Counted from the stretch's first letter, positions 1 through 7,192 are shown. The stretch is 7,772 bases of DNA from Cellvibrionales bacterium UBA4495 (GCA_002388905.1 DGNJ01000072.1:66132-73903); one strand, 5' to 3'. Made by a program: numbers and translations. Notes: generated by a model not told the origin, from the letters alone.

Positions 1-762
1 GCCGGGCAAGCCGGCAAGTGCCAGGGGTTGCCCCCGCGGATCGCACAACCAGACATCGATGCTCGCCGGGTTGTCTCCCCCGCCCGCCTTTATTTCATAA
101 CCGAAATCTTCGCCCAGTCGATTACTGGTGGCGTCGAGCTCGCCCAGCCGGTCCAGTAAGGAGGCGGGTGGGTTGGGATCGGCGCAAACGACCCTGCCAC
201 CGGGGCGGACGATTCCCGCCTTTTCCAGCGCAATAGCCTCCCGGTCCTGTCCGAGCCACTGGCTGTGGTCCACGTCGATGGCAGTGATCACTGCCAGGTC
301 CGCATCCACCAGGTTCACGGCATCGAGCCTCCCGCCCAGCCCCACCTCCAGGACAGCCACATCGAGGTCGGCTTCCGCCATAAGCAGCAGTGCTGCCAGG
401 GTTCCTGTTTCGAAATAGGTCAGGGAGGTATCGCCGCGGGCCGCCTCTATACGCTCGAAAGCATCTACCAGGTCCGTATCCCCGACCTCGGCACCGTCGA
501 TACGTATTCGCTCGTTATAGACGCTGATATGGGGAGATGTATAGACGCCGGTACGCCACCCCGAGGCCCTCGACAACGCCTCGAGAACCCGGACAAAAGA
601 ACCCTTGCCATTGGTGCCGGCCACAGACACCACCCACGGCGCGGGTGCCGGCAGTTGAAGGCGCCCGGCCACATCCGCGATACGTGACAACCCCAGCTCG
701 ATCTCGCGGGGGTGGCGGGTCTCCAGCAGCGCCAACCACTGGTCAAGTGACCGTTTCTGCAT
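1..762 (-). CDS. folC: Bifunctional folylpolyglutamate synthase/dihydrofolate synthase, N-terminal 254 residues (3' end outside window)
   Basis: FolC joins glutamate to dihydropteroate and then extends the glutamate tail of folates, using ATP in the cytoplasm. The frame is open from an ATG at 762 to the left edge (254 codons, no stop), so the C-terminal glutamate-ligase part is missing. Visible Mur-ligase family motifs are the P-loop GTNGKGS at residues 49-55, the TSPH motif near 75-78, LTYFE at 114-118, [10 protein letters not shown] at 139-148, DVDHSQWLG at 163-171 and EKAGIV at 180-185. Its Lys181 aligns with the lysine reported as carbamylated in E. coli FolC. The start lies inside the end of accD, giving a 20-base overlap in another frame. 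That suggests translational coupling and matches the accD-folC order of many Gammaproteobacteria. A GGAG sits only one base before the ATG, too close for an ideal ribosome site, with GAAGAAG further upstream. A few residues of uncertainty in the start therefore remain; the family identity is not in doubt. Confidence 0.95.
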   Translation of the reverse strand, partial: MQKRSLDQWLALLETRHPREIELGLSRIADVAGRLQLPAPAPWVVSVAGTNGKGSFVRVLEALSRASGWRTGVYTSPHISVYNERIRIDGAEVGDTDLVDAFERIEAARGDTSLTYFETGTLAALLLMAEADLDVAVLEVGLGGRLDAVNLVDADLAVITAIDVDHSQWLGQDREAIALEKAGIVRPGGRVVCADPNPPASLLDRLGELDATSNRLGEDFGYEIKAGGGDNPASIDVWLCDPRGQPLALAGLPG

Positions 763-1630
763 TCTCCGCTTCTTCATTCAGGGCGTGGCCGGTCAACTTG
801 CTCAACAGGCGCGCCACCGTGTCGCGCATATCCTTGCGATGCACGATCATATCAATGGCACCGTGCTCGAGTAGGAATTCGCTGCGCTGGAAGCCCTTGG
901 GCAACTTCTGCCGAATGGTCTGTTCGATGATATTGGGCCCGGCAAAGCCGGCCCGGGCACCCGGCTCGGCAATATTAATATCACCGAGCATTGCCAGACT
1001 CGCCGAAACGCCGCCATAGACGGGATCGGTCATTACCGAAACATAGGGTATACCCTCGGCTTTGAGGCGCTCCAGAATGGCGCTGGTCTTGGCCATCTGC
1101 ATGAGGGAAATCAGCGCCTCCTGCATGCGCGCTCCGCCAGTGGCGGAAAAACAGATCAGGGGGATCCGGTGTTCGAGAGACACCCTGGCTGCCCGGGTAA
1201 AACGTTCACCCACCGCGTAGCCCATGGAACCACCGTGGAAGGCAAACTCGAAAACCGTCGCCACCAGCGGCAGGCCCCTGACGCTGCCGCGCATGGCAAT
1301 CAGGGCATCCTTTTCGCCGGTTTGTTTCTGGGCGGAACTGAGCCTGTCTTTGTACTTCTTGACATCCTTGAATTTGAGGCGGTCCACGGGAACCACGTCC
1401 GAAGCGATCTCCTCGCGATCACCGGGATCCAGAAAAATATCGAGACGGCGACGGGCGCCAATGCGGATATGGTGATCGCACTTGGGACAAACATCCGCAT
1501 TTTTCTCCAGCTCGGGCCGGTAGAGGGGCGAACTGCACCGCGGGCACTTGTGCCAGAGACCTTCTGGCACAGTGGTGGATTTCCTGGTTCTGATCCCAGG
1601 ACCTTTTCTGATTCTATCGAGCCAACTCAT
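743..1630 (-). CDS. accD: Acetyl-CoA carboxylase carboxyltransferase subunit beta
   Basis: AccD pairs with AccA to form the carboxyltransferase, which moves the carboxyl group from biotin on AccB to acetyl-CoA, giving malonyl-CoA for fatty-acid synthesis. The 295-residue protein is close to the E. coli length (304) and aligns from the first residues (MSWLDRI). The N-terminal zinc ribbon is complete, with CPRC at Cys29/Cys32 and CPKC at Cys48/Cys51. The crotonase-fold core carries [11 protein letters not shown] (128-137), the oxyanion-type stretch [12 protein letters not shown] (162-173), [11 protein letters not shown] (201-211) and [11 protein letters not shown] (228-238). The C-terminal tail after the core is short and acidic. 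The ATG at 1630 is preceded by a weak GGGA ribosome site. It lies 52 bases after trpF, and I see no terminator in that gap. Its last codons overlap the start of folC. accA is not in the window, which is normal. Confidence 0.98.
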   Translation of the reverse strand: MSWLDRIRKGPGIRTRKSTTVPEGLWHKCPRCSSPLYRPELEKNADVCPKCDHHIRIGARRRLDIFLDPGDREEIASDVVPVDRLKFKDVKKYKDRLSSAQKQTGEKDALIAMRGSVRGLPLVATVFEFAFHGGSMGYAVGERFTRAARVSLEHRIPLICFSATGGARMQEALISLMQMAKTSAILERLKAEGIPYVSVMTDPVYGGVSASLAMLGDINIAEPGARAGFAGPNIIEQTIRQKLPKGFQRSEFLLEHGAIDMIVHRKDMRDTVARLLSKLTGHALNEEAENAETVT

Positions 1631-1682
1631 TGAAAGTCCCGTATTGGTTTTTTCGGAAGTCTATCATCGATGCCCGTCGCTC

Positions 1683-2303
1683 TCAGCCCCTGCCGGCGGC
1701 GCCAATGAAGCGCTGCATCCTGCCCGCATCCTTGATGCCGGGTGAGGTCTCGACACCACCGCTCACGTCGACGGCGTAGGGGGCCAGGCGCCGTATCGCG
1801 TCACCGACATTATCCTCATTCAGGCCACCGGCAAGGATCCAGGGCACGTCGACCAGATTGTTCAGAAGCGACCAATCGAACGACTGGCCGGTACCCCCGT
1901 ATAAATCCGGGTGCCAGGCGTCGAAAAGAAAGCCGGCGGCACGGGGATAACGGCGCATCTGAGCGCCCAGGTCCAGGTCCTCCCGGACCCGGATAGCCTT
2001 GATATAAGGGCGCCTGAAACTTTCGCAAAAATCGCCGTCCTCGTCGCCGTGAAACTGCAGTAACTGTGGTCGCACGCGGTCCAGAACCTCATCGATGGCC
2101 GATTTCCCGGCATTGACAAAGAGCGCGACCGTGGTCACGAAAGGCCCGACTGCGGCTGCGATAGACACCGCGGTCTCGGTATCGATACAGCGGGGGCTGC
2201 TCCCGTAAAAGACCATACCGATGGCATCGGCACCTGCCCGGGACGCGGCGACGGCATCCTCGACACGGGTAATACCGCATATTTTAACTCTGGTTCTGGT
2301 CAC
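1683..2303 (-). CDS. trpF: Phosphoribosylanthranilate isomerase
   Basis: TrpF carries out the Amadori rearrangement of N-(5'-phosphoribosyl)anthranilate to CdRP, the third step of tryptophan synthesis. The 206-residue protein is a single TIM barrel of normal length. Family marks are KICGIT at 7-12 with catalytic Cys9, GADAIGMVF at 24-32, LQFHGDE at 82-88, LFDAW with the expected catalytic Asp128, the phosphate loop GGTGQSFDW at 136-144, LAGGL at 157-161 and DVSGGVE at 179-185. The family more often has DVSSGVE, a mild substitution. I chose the GTG at 2303 because the family starts a few residues before KICG and a GGAGAG lies just upstream. The open frame continues 40 codons further, but that part overlaps truA and looks unrelated. 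It is a stand-alone trpF with no trpB or trpA beside it, as in Pseudomonas. It sits 37 bases after truA. Confidence 0.97.
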   Translation of the reverse strand: MTRTRVKICGITRVEDAVAASRAGADAIGMVFYGSSPRCIDTETAVSIAAAVGPFVTTVALFVNAGKSAIDEVLDRVRPQLLQFHGDEDGDFCESFRRPYIKAIRVREDLDLGAQMRRYPRAAGFLFDAWHPDLYGGTGQSFDWSLLNNLVDVPWILAGGLNEDNVGDAIRRLAPYAVDVSGGVETSPGIKDAGRMQRFIGAAGRG

Positions 2304-2340
2304 GACTCTCCACAGACCGGACTTACGATGGGGGCGGATT

Positions 2341-3231
2341 TTAGCAGAAAGTGGCGCCCTGCAACGGTTCCGGGACAAAATAGGGGCCGGGAATCTGGGC
2401 GGGCAGGCCGAGCTCGTGGGCATACCCGACAGAAACCAGGTACAGGCCGGCGGCCGGCGCGGTCACCTCCGCCTTTGTCCGGTCTCTGGCCTCGACAAGC
2501 CGGGCCAGCCAGTCGCCGGAGCGCTCACCGGCGCCAACGGCTATCAGTGCGCCGGCAATGTTGCGCACCATATGGTGTAGAAAGGCATTAGCCGTAATCT
2601 CTATGATCACCAGGCTCTGCCGCCGCCAGACGGTGACGGCGTCGACCCGGCGGAAAGGGGAAACGGACTGGCATCCCGCCGCCCGGAAGGAGGAGAAATC
2701 CTGTTCGCCGAGCAGGACCTGAGCCGCCCTGTGCATGGCGTCGGCATCCAGAGACTTGCGCCGCCAGGTTACCAGACCGGAAAAGAGCGCCGGCCGGGCC
2801 GGCTCGTTGGCGATGACATACCGGTACGTCCGGGTCCGTGCGGAAAAACGGGCATGAAAATCGTCGCCTACCCGACACACCCAGTGCAAGCGGATCCCGT
2901 CGGGCAGGTTGGCATTGGCGCCGAGACGCCAGTTTCGGGGTTCCCGCAGGGCGCGGCTATCGAAATGGATGATCTGGTTGGTGGCGTGGACGCCGGTATC
3001 GGTGCGACCGGCGCAGGCAACCTGGACTGTCTCGTTGGCGACCTGCGACAGGGCCGCCTCCACGGGAGTCTGGACATCCGGGCTATGGGGTTGACGCTGC
3101 CAGCCGCAGTAAAGGCCGCCGTGGTATTCAACGGCGGCGGCAAAGCGCCCGACGCCCTCGGGCAGGGACCTGTCCGGAGGAATCAGGCAATTGGGTTGAT
3201 ATTGCCACTGGTCCCTGTCCGGCAAGCTCAC
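2341..3231 (-). CDS. truA: tRNA pseudouridine(38-40) synthase
   Basis: TruA converts uridines 38, 39 and 40 in the anticodon arm of many tRNAs to pseudouridine. The 296-residue product matches E. coli TruA (270) along its length. The catalytic aspartate is Asp78, in CAGRTDTGVHA. Other conserved stretches are YCGWQRQ (41-47), DDFHARFSARTRTYRY, LLGEQDFSSFRA, NAFLHHMVRNI and AGLYLV near the end. About 18 extra residues precede the conserved core and about 11 follow it, compared with E. coli. The GTG at 3231 overlaps the fimV stop as GTGA. However, the only good ribosome site (GGAG) overlaps that GTG and is better placed for a TTG two codons later at 3225. The exact start is therefore unsettled between these two. 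Either way translation is probably coupled to fimV. The stop is TAA at 2341-2343. Confidence 0.97.
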   Translation of the reverse strand: MSLPDRDQWQYQPNCLIPPDRSLPEGVGRFAAAVEYHGGLYCGWQRQPHSPDVQTPVEAALSQVANETVQVACAGRTDTGVHATNQIIHFDSRALREPRNWRLGANANLPDGIRLHWVCRVGDDFHARFSARTRTYRYVIANEPARPALFSGLVTWRRKSLDADAMHRAAQVLLGEQDFSSFRAAGCQSVSPFRRVDAVTVWRRQSLVIIEITANAFLHHMVRNIAGALIAVGAGERSGDWLARLVEARDRTKAEVTAPAAGLYLVSVGYAHELGLPAQIPGPYFVPEPLQGATFC

Positions 3232-3234
3232 TCC
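3223..3234 (-). promoter_or_regulatory. truA ribosome site and competing start codons
   Basis: On the minus strand the order is GGAG (3234-3231), the fimV TGA stop (3230-3228), then TTG (3225-3223). The first G of a possible GTG start (3231-3229) is also the last base of GGAG. GGAG therefore cannot serve that GTG, but it stands five bases before the TTG, a normal spacing. I see no other purine-rich site upstream. This favours TTG at 3225 as the working truA start, by inference. Confidence 0.5.
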
Positions 3235-5810
3235 AGCGTATCGAGAAGTTTCCGGGCCTTTTCCTGTTGCTCGTCGCTGCCCTTTTCGGCCACTTCGGAA
3301 AGAATCTCCCGGGCCCCCTCGGCGTCCCCCATATCGATATAGGCTTCCGCCAGTTCAAGCTGGGTGGAGAATTCGTCGGTGTCCCCGAGCAGGTCCAGTT
3401 CGTCGTCCAGGTCCAGGGAATCGCCGGAACTTCCGGTTTCGACAACCGCCGAGCCGTCTTCGAGGTTCTGTTCGAGCCAGTCTTCGCTGTCGCCCCCGGT
3501 CGAGGCTTCGACACTCTCGCCGGTGGAAATCGAGTCGTCCAACTCGAACTCCGACAGGTCGATATCGAATTCTTCACCCGGGTCTTCGGAAAGGTCCTGG
3601 TCCGCAACACCTTCAAAACCGGCAAGGAGGTCGTCGTCAGCCTCCGTATCGGAAGAACCCGCTCCGACATCCGGGCTGCCCGGGACCTGTAATTTCTCCA
3701 GGGCATCGTCTTCCTCGATGGCCTCTTCCACAGACTCCGCGTCAGGCTCCGTGGCGTGCTCCTCGATTTCCCGGAGATCGGCCGCGAGACCGAGACTCTC
3801 ATCGGTCGGCTCCTCTGTCTGTTCCTCAGTGCCCGGCAGTTCGCTGGCCGGGGCCTGAAGGTTTTCCCGTTCGATATCGTCTTCCGGCCCCCCGGGCAGC
3901 GAAGCTTCGTCATCCTCCTCAGTCGTGTCGGCCGCGAGACTCTCGGTCATTTCGTCACCGACAACCGTCTCGTCACCTTCCTCGACTGCCTCAACGGCGG
4001 CGGGTTCCTGCTCGCCGGCGCTGGCCGTCAGTTCCGCCCGAAACTCGTCCGCCCGCCGTTCGGCTTCGTCGTCGCCCAGCGCGCTGAGGGCAGGACGATG
4101 CTCATCGAACGCATCGAGATTGTCCTGGGCCACGAACAATTCGAGCTTTTTGAGGTGCAGATCGACATTGCCCGGTTCCTTCTCCAGGGCGTTGTCCAGC
4201 AGCCGCCTGGCTTCGTCATAGTTGCCGAGCGAGATGTAAATATCCGCCTCGTTAAGGGCATCGACCTGCTCCTCTTCGCTCAGTTCCAGTTCCGGGCTCG
4301 CGGATTCACTTTCGTCCCTATCGATATCGAAAAGATGATCGTCCTCGGCCAGTTCGATTTCGTCCAGTGATTCGACCCGCTGGCCACTGTCCCGCGGCGG
4401 CTCGAACTCGTCGGGCATGGGAGCTTCATCGCCGACCGGCTCCACGGCTTCGGAAAACAACTGCTCACCAGCCTCGTCCCTTTTGCGCTTCCAGATCAGC
4501 GCACCGGCCACGACAGCCGCCAGCAACACCAAAAACCCCAGCCCGTAGAGCAAAAGGCCCCAGGGCCCTCCGCCACGATCGTCCTGCGCCGGCCGGGTTT
4601 CCTCGGGAGCCGCCTGGGCTGCAGTGGATTCGGCATCCTGTTCCTGGGGGCCTGGCGCGGGTTCTTCTTTCCCGCCCTCATCGGCCGGTGCTGTTTCGGC
4701 CTCGCTCCGGGCCGCGCCCTGTGCTGCCAGCTGGCTGGCCCGCAAGCCTTCGTCATTGAGTTCCACCAGGCGCTGCATGGTGCTCAACTGTTCCTCAAGC
4801 TTGCCCAGGCGCTCCTTCAACTCGGCGTTTTCGCGCTGCGTTTTTTCCAGTTCCTCCTGAATCTGATCGATTTCACCGGCCATGCGGGCGCCGCCGCCAC
4901 CGCCGGTACCGGTGCCGACCGCGGCACCGCCTGAAGCCGTACCACTGTCATCGGCAGCCGACAATTGCAGCCGACCTTCGGCCGGCGCTTCGGTGCCGGT
5001 GGGCGCCGGGCTTCGGGGCGAAGCACTGAGCGGCTGGCCCGTGGCGGGGGTATCCTCGCCGGTGTCGCGGCGGGCGAGCATACGTTCCCTGACCCGCCGG
5101 GCATCGGCTTCCGCGATCCGGGTGTTTTCGGGCAGGCGGAGCACATGGCCCCGGCGAAGCATGTTGAGGTCGCCGTTGATAAAGGCGTTGGGGTTGAGCC
5201 GCTCGATAGCCGCCATCTTCTGGTAGACGGTGGCATCGGTGCCATTCAGGTTACTCGCGATCTTCCAGAGGGTATCGCCGGCTCTGACACGATATTCCGC
5301 ACCGGCGGTTGACCTTGCGCCCGGATCAGCCGTTTTAGCCGCAGCCCGGCCCGAGGCTTGACGCTCAGGGCCCGTCGCTGCGGCTTCGACCTTTCCCTCG
5401 TCTTCTCCGGCGAAGAGGGGTAGATCCAGAAGAACCGTATACTCGCGCAGCAGACGTCCCGACGGCCACTGGGCCTCGACCAGGAAGTCCAGATAGGGTT
5501 CCCGGATCGGGTCCCGGCTGGTGACACGAATCACCGGCCCCCCAGGCGCGTTGAAGTCAATGTTGAAGTTCAGGGCGGTCAGCAGAAATTCCCGCGCCAC
5601 CCCGGCGCGCTGGAAATCTTCCGGCGACGCCAGTCCCACGAGCAGTTCCCCCTGGCTGAGATCGCCCGGGTTGAGAATTTCGATTTCCGCGTCCAGGGGT
5701 TCGTTGAGGGCGGAATTGAGTTCGATTTCACCCAATCCCAGAGCCGACACCCAGCCGGAAAAAACCAGTGCCAGGCCGCCAACCAGCCGTGGAAAATAGC
5801 GCAAAGCCAT
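3228..5810 (-). CDS. fimV: FimV/HubP-type polar peptidoglycan-binding protein, type IV pilus assembly
   Basis: FimV proteins are inner-membrane proteins that bind peptidoglycan, support assembly of the type IV pilus secretin and, as HubP in Vibrio, organise cell poles. The 860-residue protein shows the full family architecture. A signal peptide covers about residues 1-23 (cut likely after VSA), followed by the FimV N-terminal core (LGLGEIELNSALNEPLDAEI, then REPYLDFLVEAQWPSGRLLREYTVLLD). Next come a LysM domain at about 172-227 (AGDTLWKIA, NPNAFINGDLNMLRRG), a Gly/Pro/Ala linker (250-312), a predicted coiled coil (313-356), and one membrane span at about 416-440 followed by KRKR. The acidic cytoplasmic half holds a TPR-like region at about 513-595 and the conserved FimV C-terminal motif at 815-860 (LELAEAYIDMGDAEGAREIL). 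The ATG at 5810 fits because the signal peptide begins there and AGGGAA lies six bases upstream. The frame stays open 30 codons further upstream, but those codons look non-coding. Length and linkers vary widely in this family. Confidence 0.96.
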   Translation of the reverse strand: MALRYFPRLVGGLALVFSGWVSALGLGEIELNSALNEPLDAEIEILNPGDLSQGELLVGLASPEDFQRAGVAREFLLTALNFNIDFNAPGGPVIRVTSRDPIREPYLDFLVEAQWPSGRLLREYTVLLDLPLFAGEDEGKVEAAATGPERQASGRAAAKTADPGARSTAGAEYRVRAGDTLWKIASNLNGTDATVYQKMAAIERLNPNAFINGDLNMLRRGHVLRLPENTRIAEADARRVRERMLARRDTGEDTPATGQPLSASPRSPAPTGTEAPAEGRLQLSAADDSGTASGGAAVGTGTGGGGGARMAGEIDQIQEELEKTQRENAELKERLGKLEEQLSTMQRLVELNDEGLRASQLAAQGAARSEAETAPADEGGKEEPAPGPQEQDAESTAAQAAPEETRPAQDDRGGGPWGLLLYGLGFLVLLAAVVAGALIWKRKRDEAGEQLFSEAVEPVGDEAPMPDEFEPPRDSGQRVESLDEIELAEDDHLFDIDRDESESASPELELSEEEQVDALNEADIYISLGNYDEARRLLDNALEKEPGNVDLHLKKLELFVAQDNLDAFDEHRPALSALGDDEAERRADEFRAELTASAGEQEPAAVEAVEEGDETVVGDEMTESLAADTTEEDDEASLPGGPEDDIERENLQAPASELPGTEEQTEEPTDESLGLAADLREIEEHATEPDAESVEEAIEEDDALEKLQVPGSPDVGAGSSDTEADDDLLAGFEGVADQDLSEDPGEEFDIDLSEFELDDSISTGESVEASTGGDSEDWLEQNLEDGSAVVETGSSGDSLDLDDELDLLGDTDEFSTQLELAEAYIDMGDAEGAREILSEVAEKGSDEQQEKARKLLDTLE
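4910..4929 (-). other. GC-rich inverted repeat inside the fimV linker
   Basis: The bases CGGTGCCG and CGGCACCG form an 8-base-pair perfect inverted repeat around a four-base loop (ACCG). It falls in codons of the Gly/Ala-rich linker just before the coiled coil, where GGT/GGC/GCC codon use easily creates such repeats. No T-tract follows on either strand, so it is not a terminator. It is most likely a by-product of composition, though it could slow translation between the periplasmic domains. Confidence 0.4.
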
Positions 5811-5816
5811 AATTCG

Positions 5817-5824
5817 TTCCCTTT
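5817..5824 (-). promoter_or_regulatory. fimV ribosome binding site
   Basis: The minus strand reads AAAGGGAA, then six bases (CGAATT), then the ATG at 5810. This purine-rich site supports 5810 as the start rather than the in-frame upstream ATG at 5900. Confidence 0.6.
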
Positions 5825-5901
5825 TATTGTCCTTGCGGAGCGAGGGGGATGCTGCCCTGCCTTTGTTTTCTTGACTACGCATCCAGTCGCCAGGTCGCAC
5901 A

Positions 5902-5930
5902 AGTATTTCTGATTAATAACGGCATGGCAA
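5902..5930 (-). promoter_or_regulatory. Candidate sigma-70 promoter for fimV
   Basis: On the minus strand TTGCCA (5930-5925, five of six matches to the -35 consensus) is followed after exactly 17 bases by AATACT (5907-5902, four of six matches to the -10 consensus). The spacer is AT-rich (TTATTAATCAGAAA). Transcription would start near 5895 and leave an untranslated leader of about 85 bases before fimV. The position, directly after the asd-fimV hairpin and in the only long gap of the window, makes a fimV-truA-trpF-accD-folC transcript plausible. This rests on consensus matching by eye only. Confidence 0.45.
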
Positions 5931-5970
5931 CCACCGGCACGGAATTTGGCTCCACTGCCGGTGGGTTTTT
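5931..5970 (+). terminator. Terminator-like hairpin between asd and fimV, T-tract on the plus strand
   Basis: CCACCGGCA (5931-5939) and TGCCGGTGG (5956-5964) form a nine-base-pair perfect stem around a 16-base loop, within which GGA and TCC could pair further. On the plus strand it is followed by GTTTTT, the form of a Rho-independent terminator. On the minus strand, where all genes lie, the stem is preceded by AAAAAC and followed by TTGCCATG, a poor T-tract. It sits 55 bases or so after the asd stop and touches the candidate fimV -35 box. It may end asd transcripts weakly, act as a 3' stabilising stem, or stop plus-strand antisense transcription heading toward asd. Confidence 0.55.
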
Positions 5971-6004
5971 GCCCTTATTTCATGATGTTGCGCACACTTC
6001 CCGG

Positions 6005-6017
6005 AACTGACCCGGGG
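6005..6017 (-). repeat. 13-base motif after the asd stop codon (copy 1)
   Basis: The minus strand reads TGA (asd stop), two bases, then CCCCGGGTCAGTT. A near-identical motif (12 of 13 bases) lies at the same distance after the leuD stop at 7180-7192. The pair forms a short direct repeat flanking asd. Its function is unknown and it could be coincidence. Confidence 0.5.
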
Positions 6018-6019
6018 AA

Positions 6020-7138
6020 TCAGCCTTCCAGGAGGATATTCAGCATCCGCCGCAGGGGTTCGGCGGCGCCCCAGAGCAGCTGATCCCCGACGGTAAAGGC
6101 CGAGAGGTACTCCGGCCCCATGTGCATCTTGCGCAGACGACCCACGGGAATTTCCAGCTTGCCGGTCACCGCCGCCGGCGTCAGAGCCGTCAGGGTGTCG
6201 TCCTTACGGTTGGGCACAACCTTGACCCAGTCGTTGGCTTCGCCGACGATCGCTTCGATCTCGTCCATGGGCACGTCTTGGGTGAGCTTCAGCGTCAGGG
6301 CCTGGCTGTGGCTGCGCATGGCGCCGACACGCACGCAGATGCCGTCCAGGGGGATGGGTTTGTCGGCTCGGCCGAGAATCTTGTTGGTCTCGGCATAGGC
6401 TTTCCACTCCTCGCGGCTCTGGCCCTTTTCCACTTCGGTGTCGATCCAGGGCAGGAGGCTGCCGGCCAGCGGATACCCGAAATGTTCGGTGGGAAAGGCC
6501 CCGTCGCGCATGGTGGTGGTGACCTGATGATCAATGTCCAGGATGGCACTGGCCGGGTCGTCCAGAAGGCCGGAGACGCCGCCCTGCAGGGCTCCCATCT
6601 GGTTGAGCAGCTCGCGCATATGCTGGGCACCGGAACCGGAGGCCGCCTGGTAGGTCATGGCGGAGCCCCACTCCACCAGACCGGCATTGAACAGGCCGCC
6701 CAGGCCCATCAACATCAGGCTGACAGTGCAGTTGCCGCCGACGAAATTCTTGATGCCCCTTGCCAGCCCGTCGCGAATAACATTGAGGTTGACCGGGTCC
6801 AGGACGATAAGGGAGTCCTCGTCCATCCGCAGGCTGGAGGCAGCGTCAATCCAGTAGCCGTCCCACCCGGACTTGCGCAGTTCCGGGTAGACCTTCTTTG
6901 TATAGTCGCCCCCCTGGCAGGTCAGGATGACGTCCATTTTCGCCAGTTCTTCGATACTGTGGGCATCCTTCAGCACCGGCAACTCCATGCCGATATCCGG
7001 CGAGGCCTGGCCCACCTGGGAGGTGGTGAAAAACTGCGGCTCGATCTTGAGCTCCCGGAAATCTTTCTCGGCCTGCATGCGCTCCATCAGCACGGATCCC
7101 ACCATGCCACGCCAGCCGATAAAACCTACTTTTTTCAA
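6020..7138 (-). CDS. asd: Aspartate-semialdehyde dehydrogenase
   Basis: Asd reduces aspartyl phosphate with NADPH to aspartate semialdehyde, the branch-point precursor of lysine, diaminopimelate (peptidoglycan), threonine and methionine. The 372-residue protein closely follows E. coli Asd from the first residues. It has the Rossmann motif [11 protein letters not shown] (5-15), TCQGGDYT (73-80), the active-site Cys137 in [10 protein letters not shown], Gln164 in [22 protein letters not shown] with substrate-binding Arg270 and general base His277, and the C-terminal [22 protein letters not shown] place the start at the TTG at 7138: it gives the family N-terminus ([10 protein letters not shown]) and has AAGGTG six bases upstream. 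The frame runs 58 codons further back into leuD, but that part is not Asd-like. This is the Gram-negative Asd type. leuB and the usg paralogue, neighbours in Pseudomonas, are absent. Confidence 0.97.
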   Translation of the reverse strand: MKKVGFIGWRGMVGSVLMERMQAEKDFRELKIEPQFFTTSQVGQASPDIGMELPVLKDAHSIEELAKMDVILTCQGGDYTKKVYPELRKSGWDGYWIDAASSLRMDEDSLIVLDPVNLNVIRDGLARGIKNFVGGNCTVSLMLMGLGGLFNAGLVEWGSAMTYQAASGSGAQHMRELLNQMGALQGGVSGLLDDPASAILDIDHQVTTTMRDGAFPTEHFGYPLAGSLLPWIDTEVEKGQSREEWKAYAETNKILGRADKPIPLDGICVRVGAMRSHSQALTLKLTQDVPMDEIEAIVGEANDWVKVVPNRKDDTLTALTPAAVTGKLEIPVGRLRKMHMGPEYLSAFTVGDQLLWGAAEPLRRMLNILLEG

Positions 7139-7144
7139 TCTGAT

Positions 7145-7150
7145 CACCTT
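7145..7150 (-). promoter_or_regulatory. asd ribosome binding site
   Basis: AAGGTG on the minus strand is followed by ATCAGA and then the TTG at 7138. The six-base spacing supports the TTG start. A GTG inside the site itself (at 7147) is in the same frame, but the Asd family does not extend that far upstream. Confidence 0.6.
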
Positions 7151-7174
7151 GTTGCGTTGATGAATTCCTGACTT

Positions 7175-7180
7175 ATTGTA
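7175..7180 (-). promoter_or_regulatory. Possible -10 element in the leuD-asd gap
   Basis: TACAAT on the minus strand matches five of six bases of the sigma-70 -10 consensus. It lies about 37 bases before the asd start. I find no convincing -35 box at the right distance (the best is a weak CATACA with an 18-base spacer), so an asd promoter here is only a possibility. Confidence 0.25.
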
Positions 7181-7192
7181 ACCGACCCGGGG
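7180..7192 (-). repeat. 13-base motif after the leuD stop codon (copy 2)
   Basis: The minus strand reads TAG (leuD stop), two bases, then CCCCGGGTCGGTT. It differs by one base from the copy after the asd stop at 6005-6017 and has the same stop-codon offset. No hairpin accompanies it. Confidence 0.5.

Noticed and set aside
265..687. Plus-strand open frame opposite folC
   Set aside because: The minus-strand frame here encodes unmistakable FolC motifs; the plus frame shows none.
2304..2423. 40-codon N-terminal extension of trpF into truA
   Set aside because: TrpF begins just before KICGIT in the family; the extra codons overlap the conserved TruA C-terminus and look like its shadow.
3128..3913. 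261-codon Arg/Ser/Pro-rich minus-strand frame
   Set aside because: It is a frame-shifted reading of the fimV 3' end and truA 5' end; both real genes have clear family matches in their own frames.
3267..4370. Several plus-strand open frames opposite fimV, some Ser-rich and others Phe/Val/Gly-rich
   Set aside because: These are reverse readings of the Glu/Asp-rich fimV codons (GAG/GAC/TCG), which seldom give stops. No family features are visible.
5811..5900. 30-codon N-terminal extension of fimV
   Set aside because: It would bury the signal peptide behind a charged stretch. The ATG at 5810 has a good ribosome site and yields a normal signal sequence.
6122..7171. Long plus-strand open frame (349 codons) opposite asd
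   Set aside because: It lies wholly against a well-conserved asd gene, its protein is rich in His/Gln/Gly as expected from reading GC-rich codons backwards, and it has no recognisable domain. It is a codon-bias shadow.
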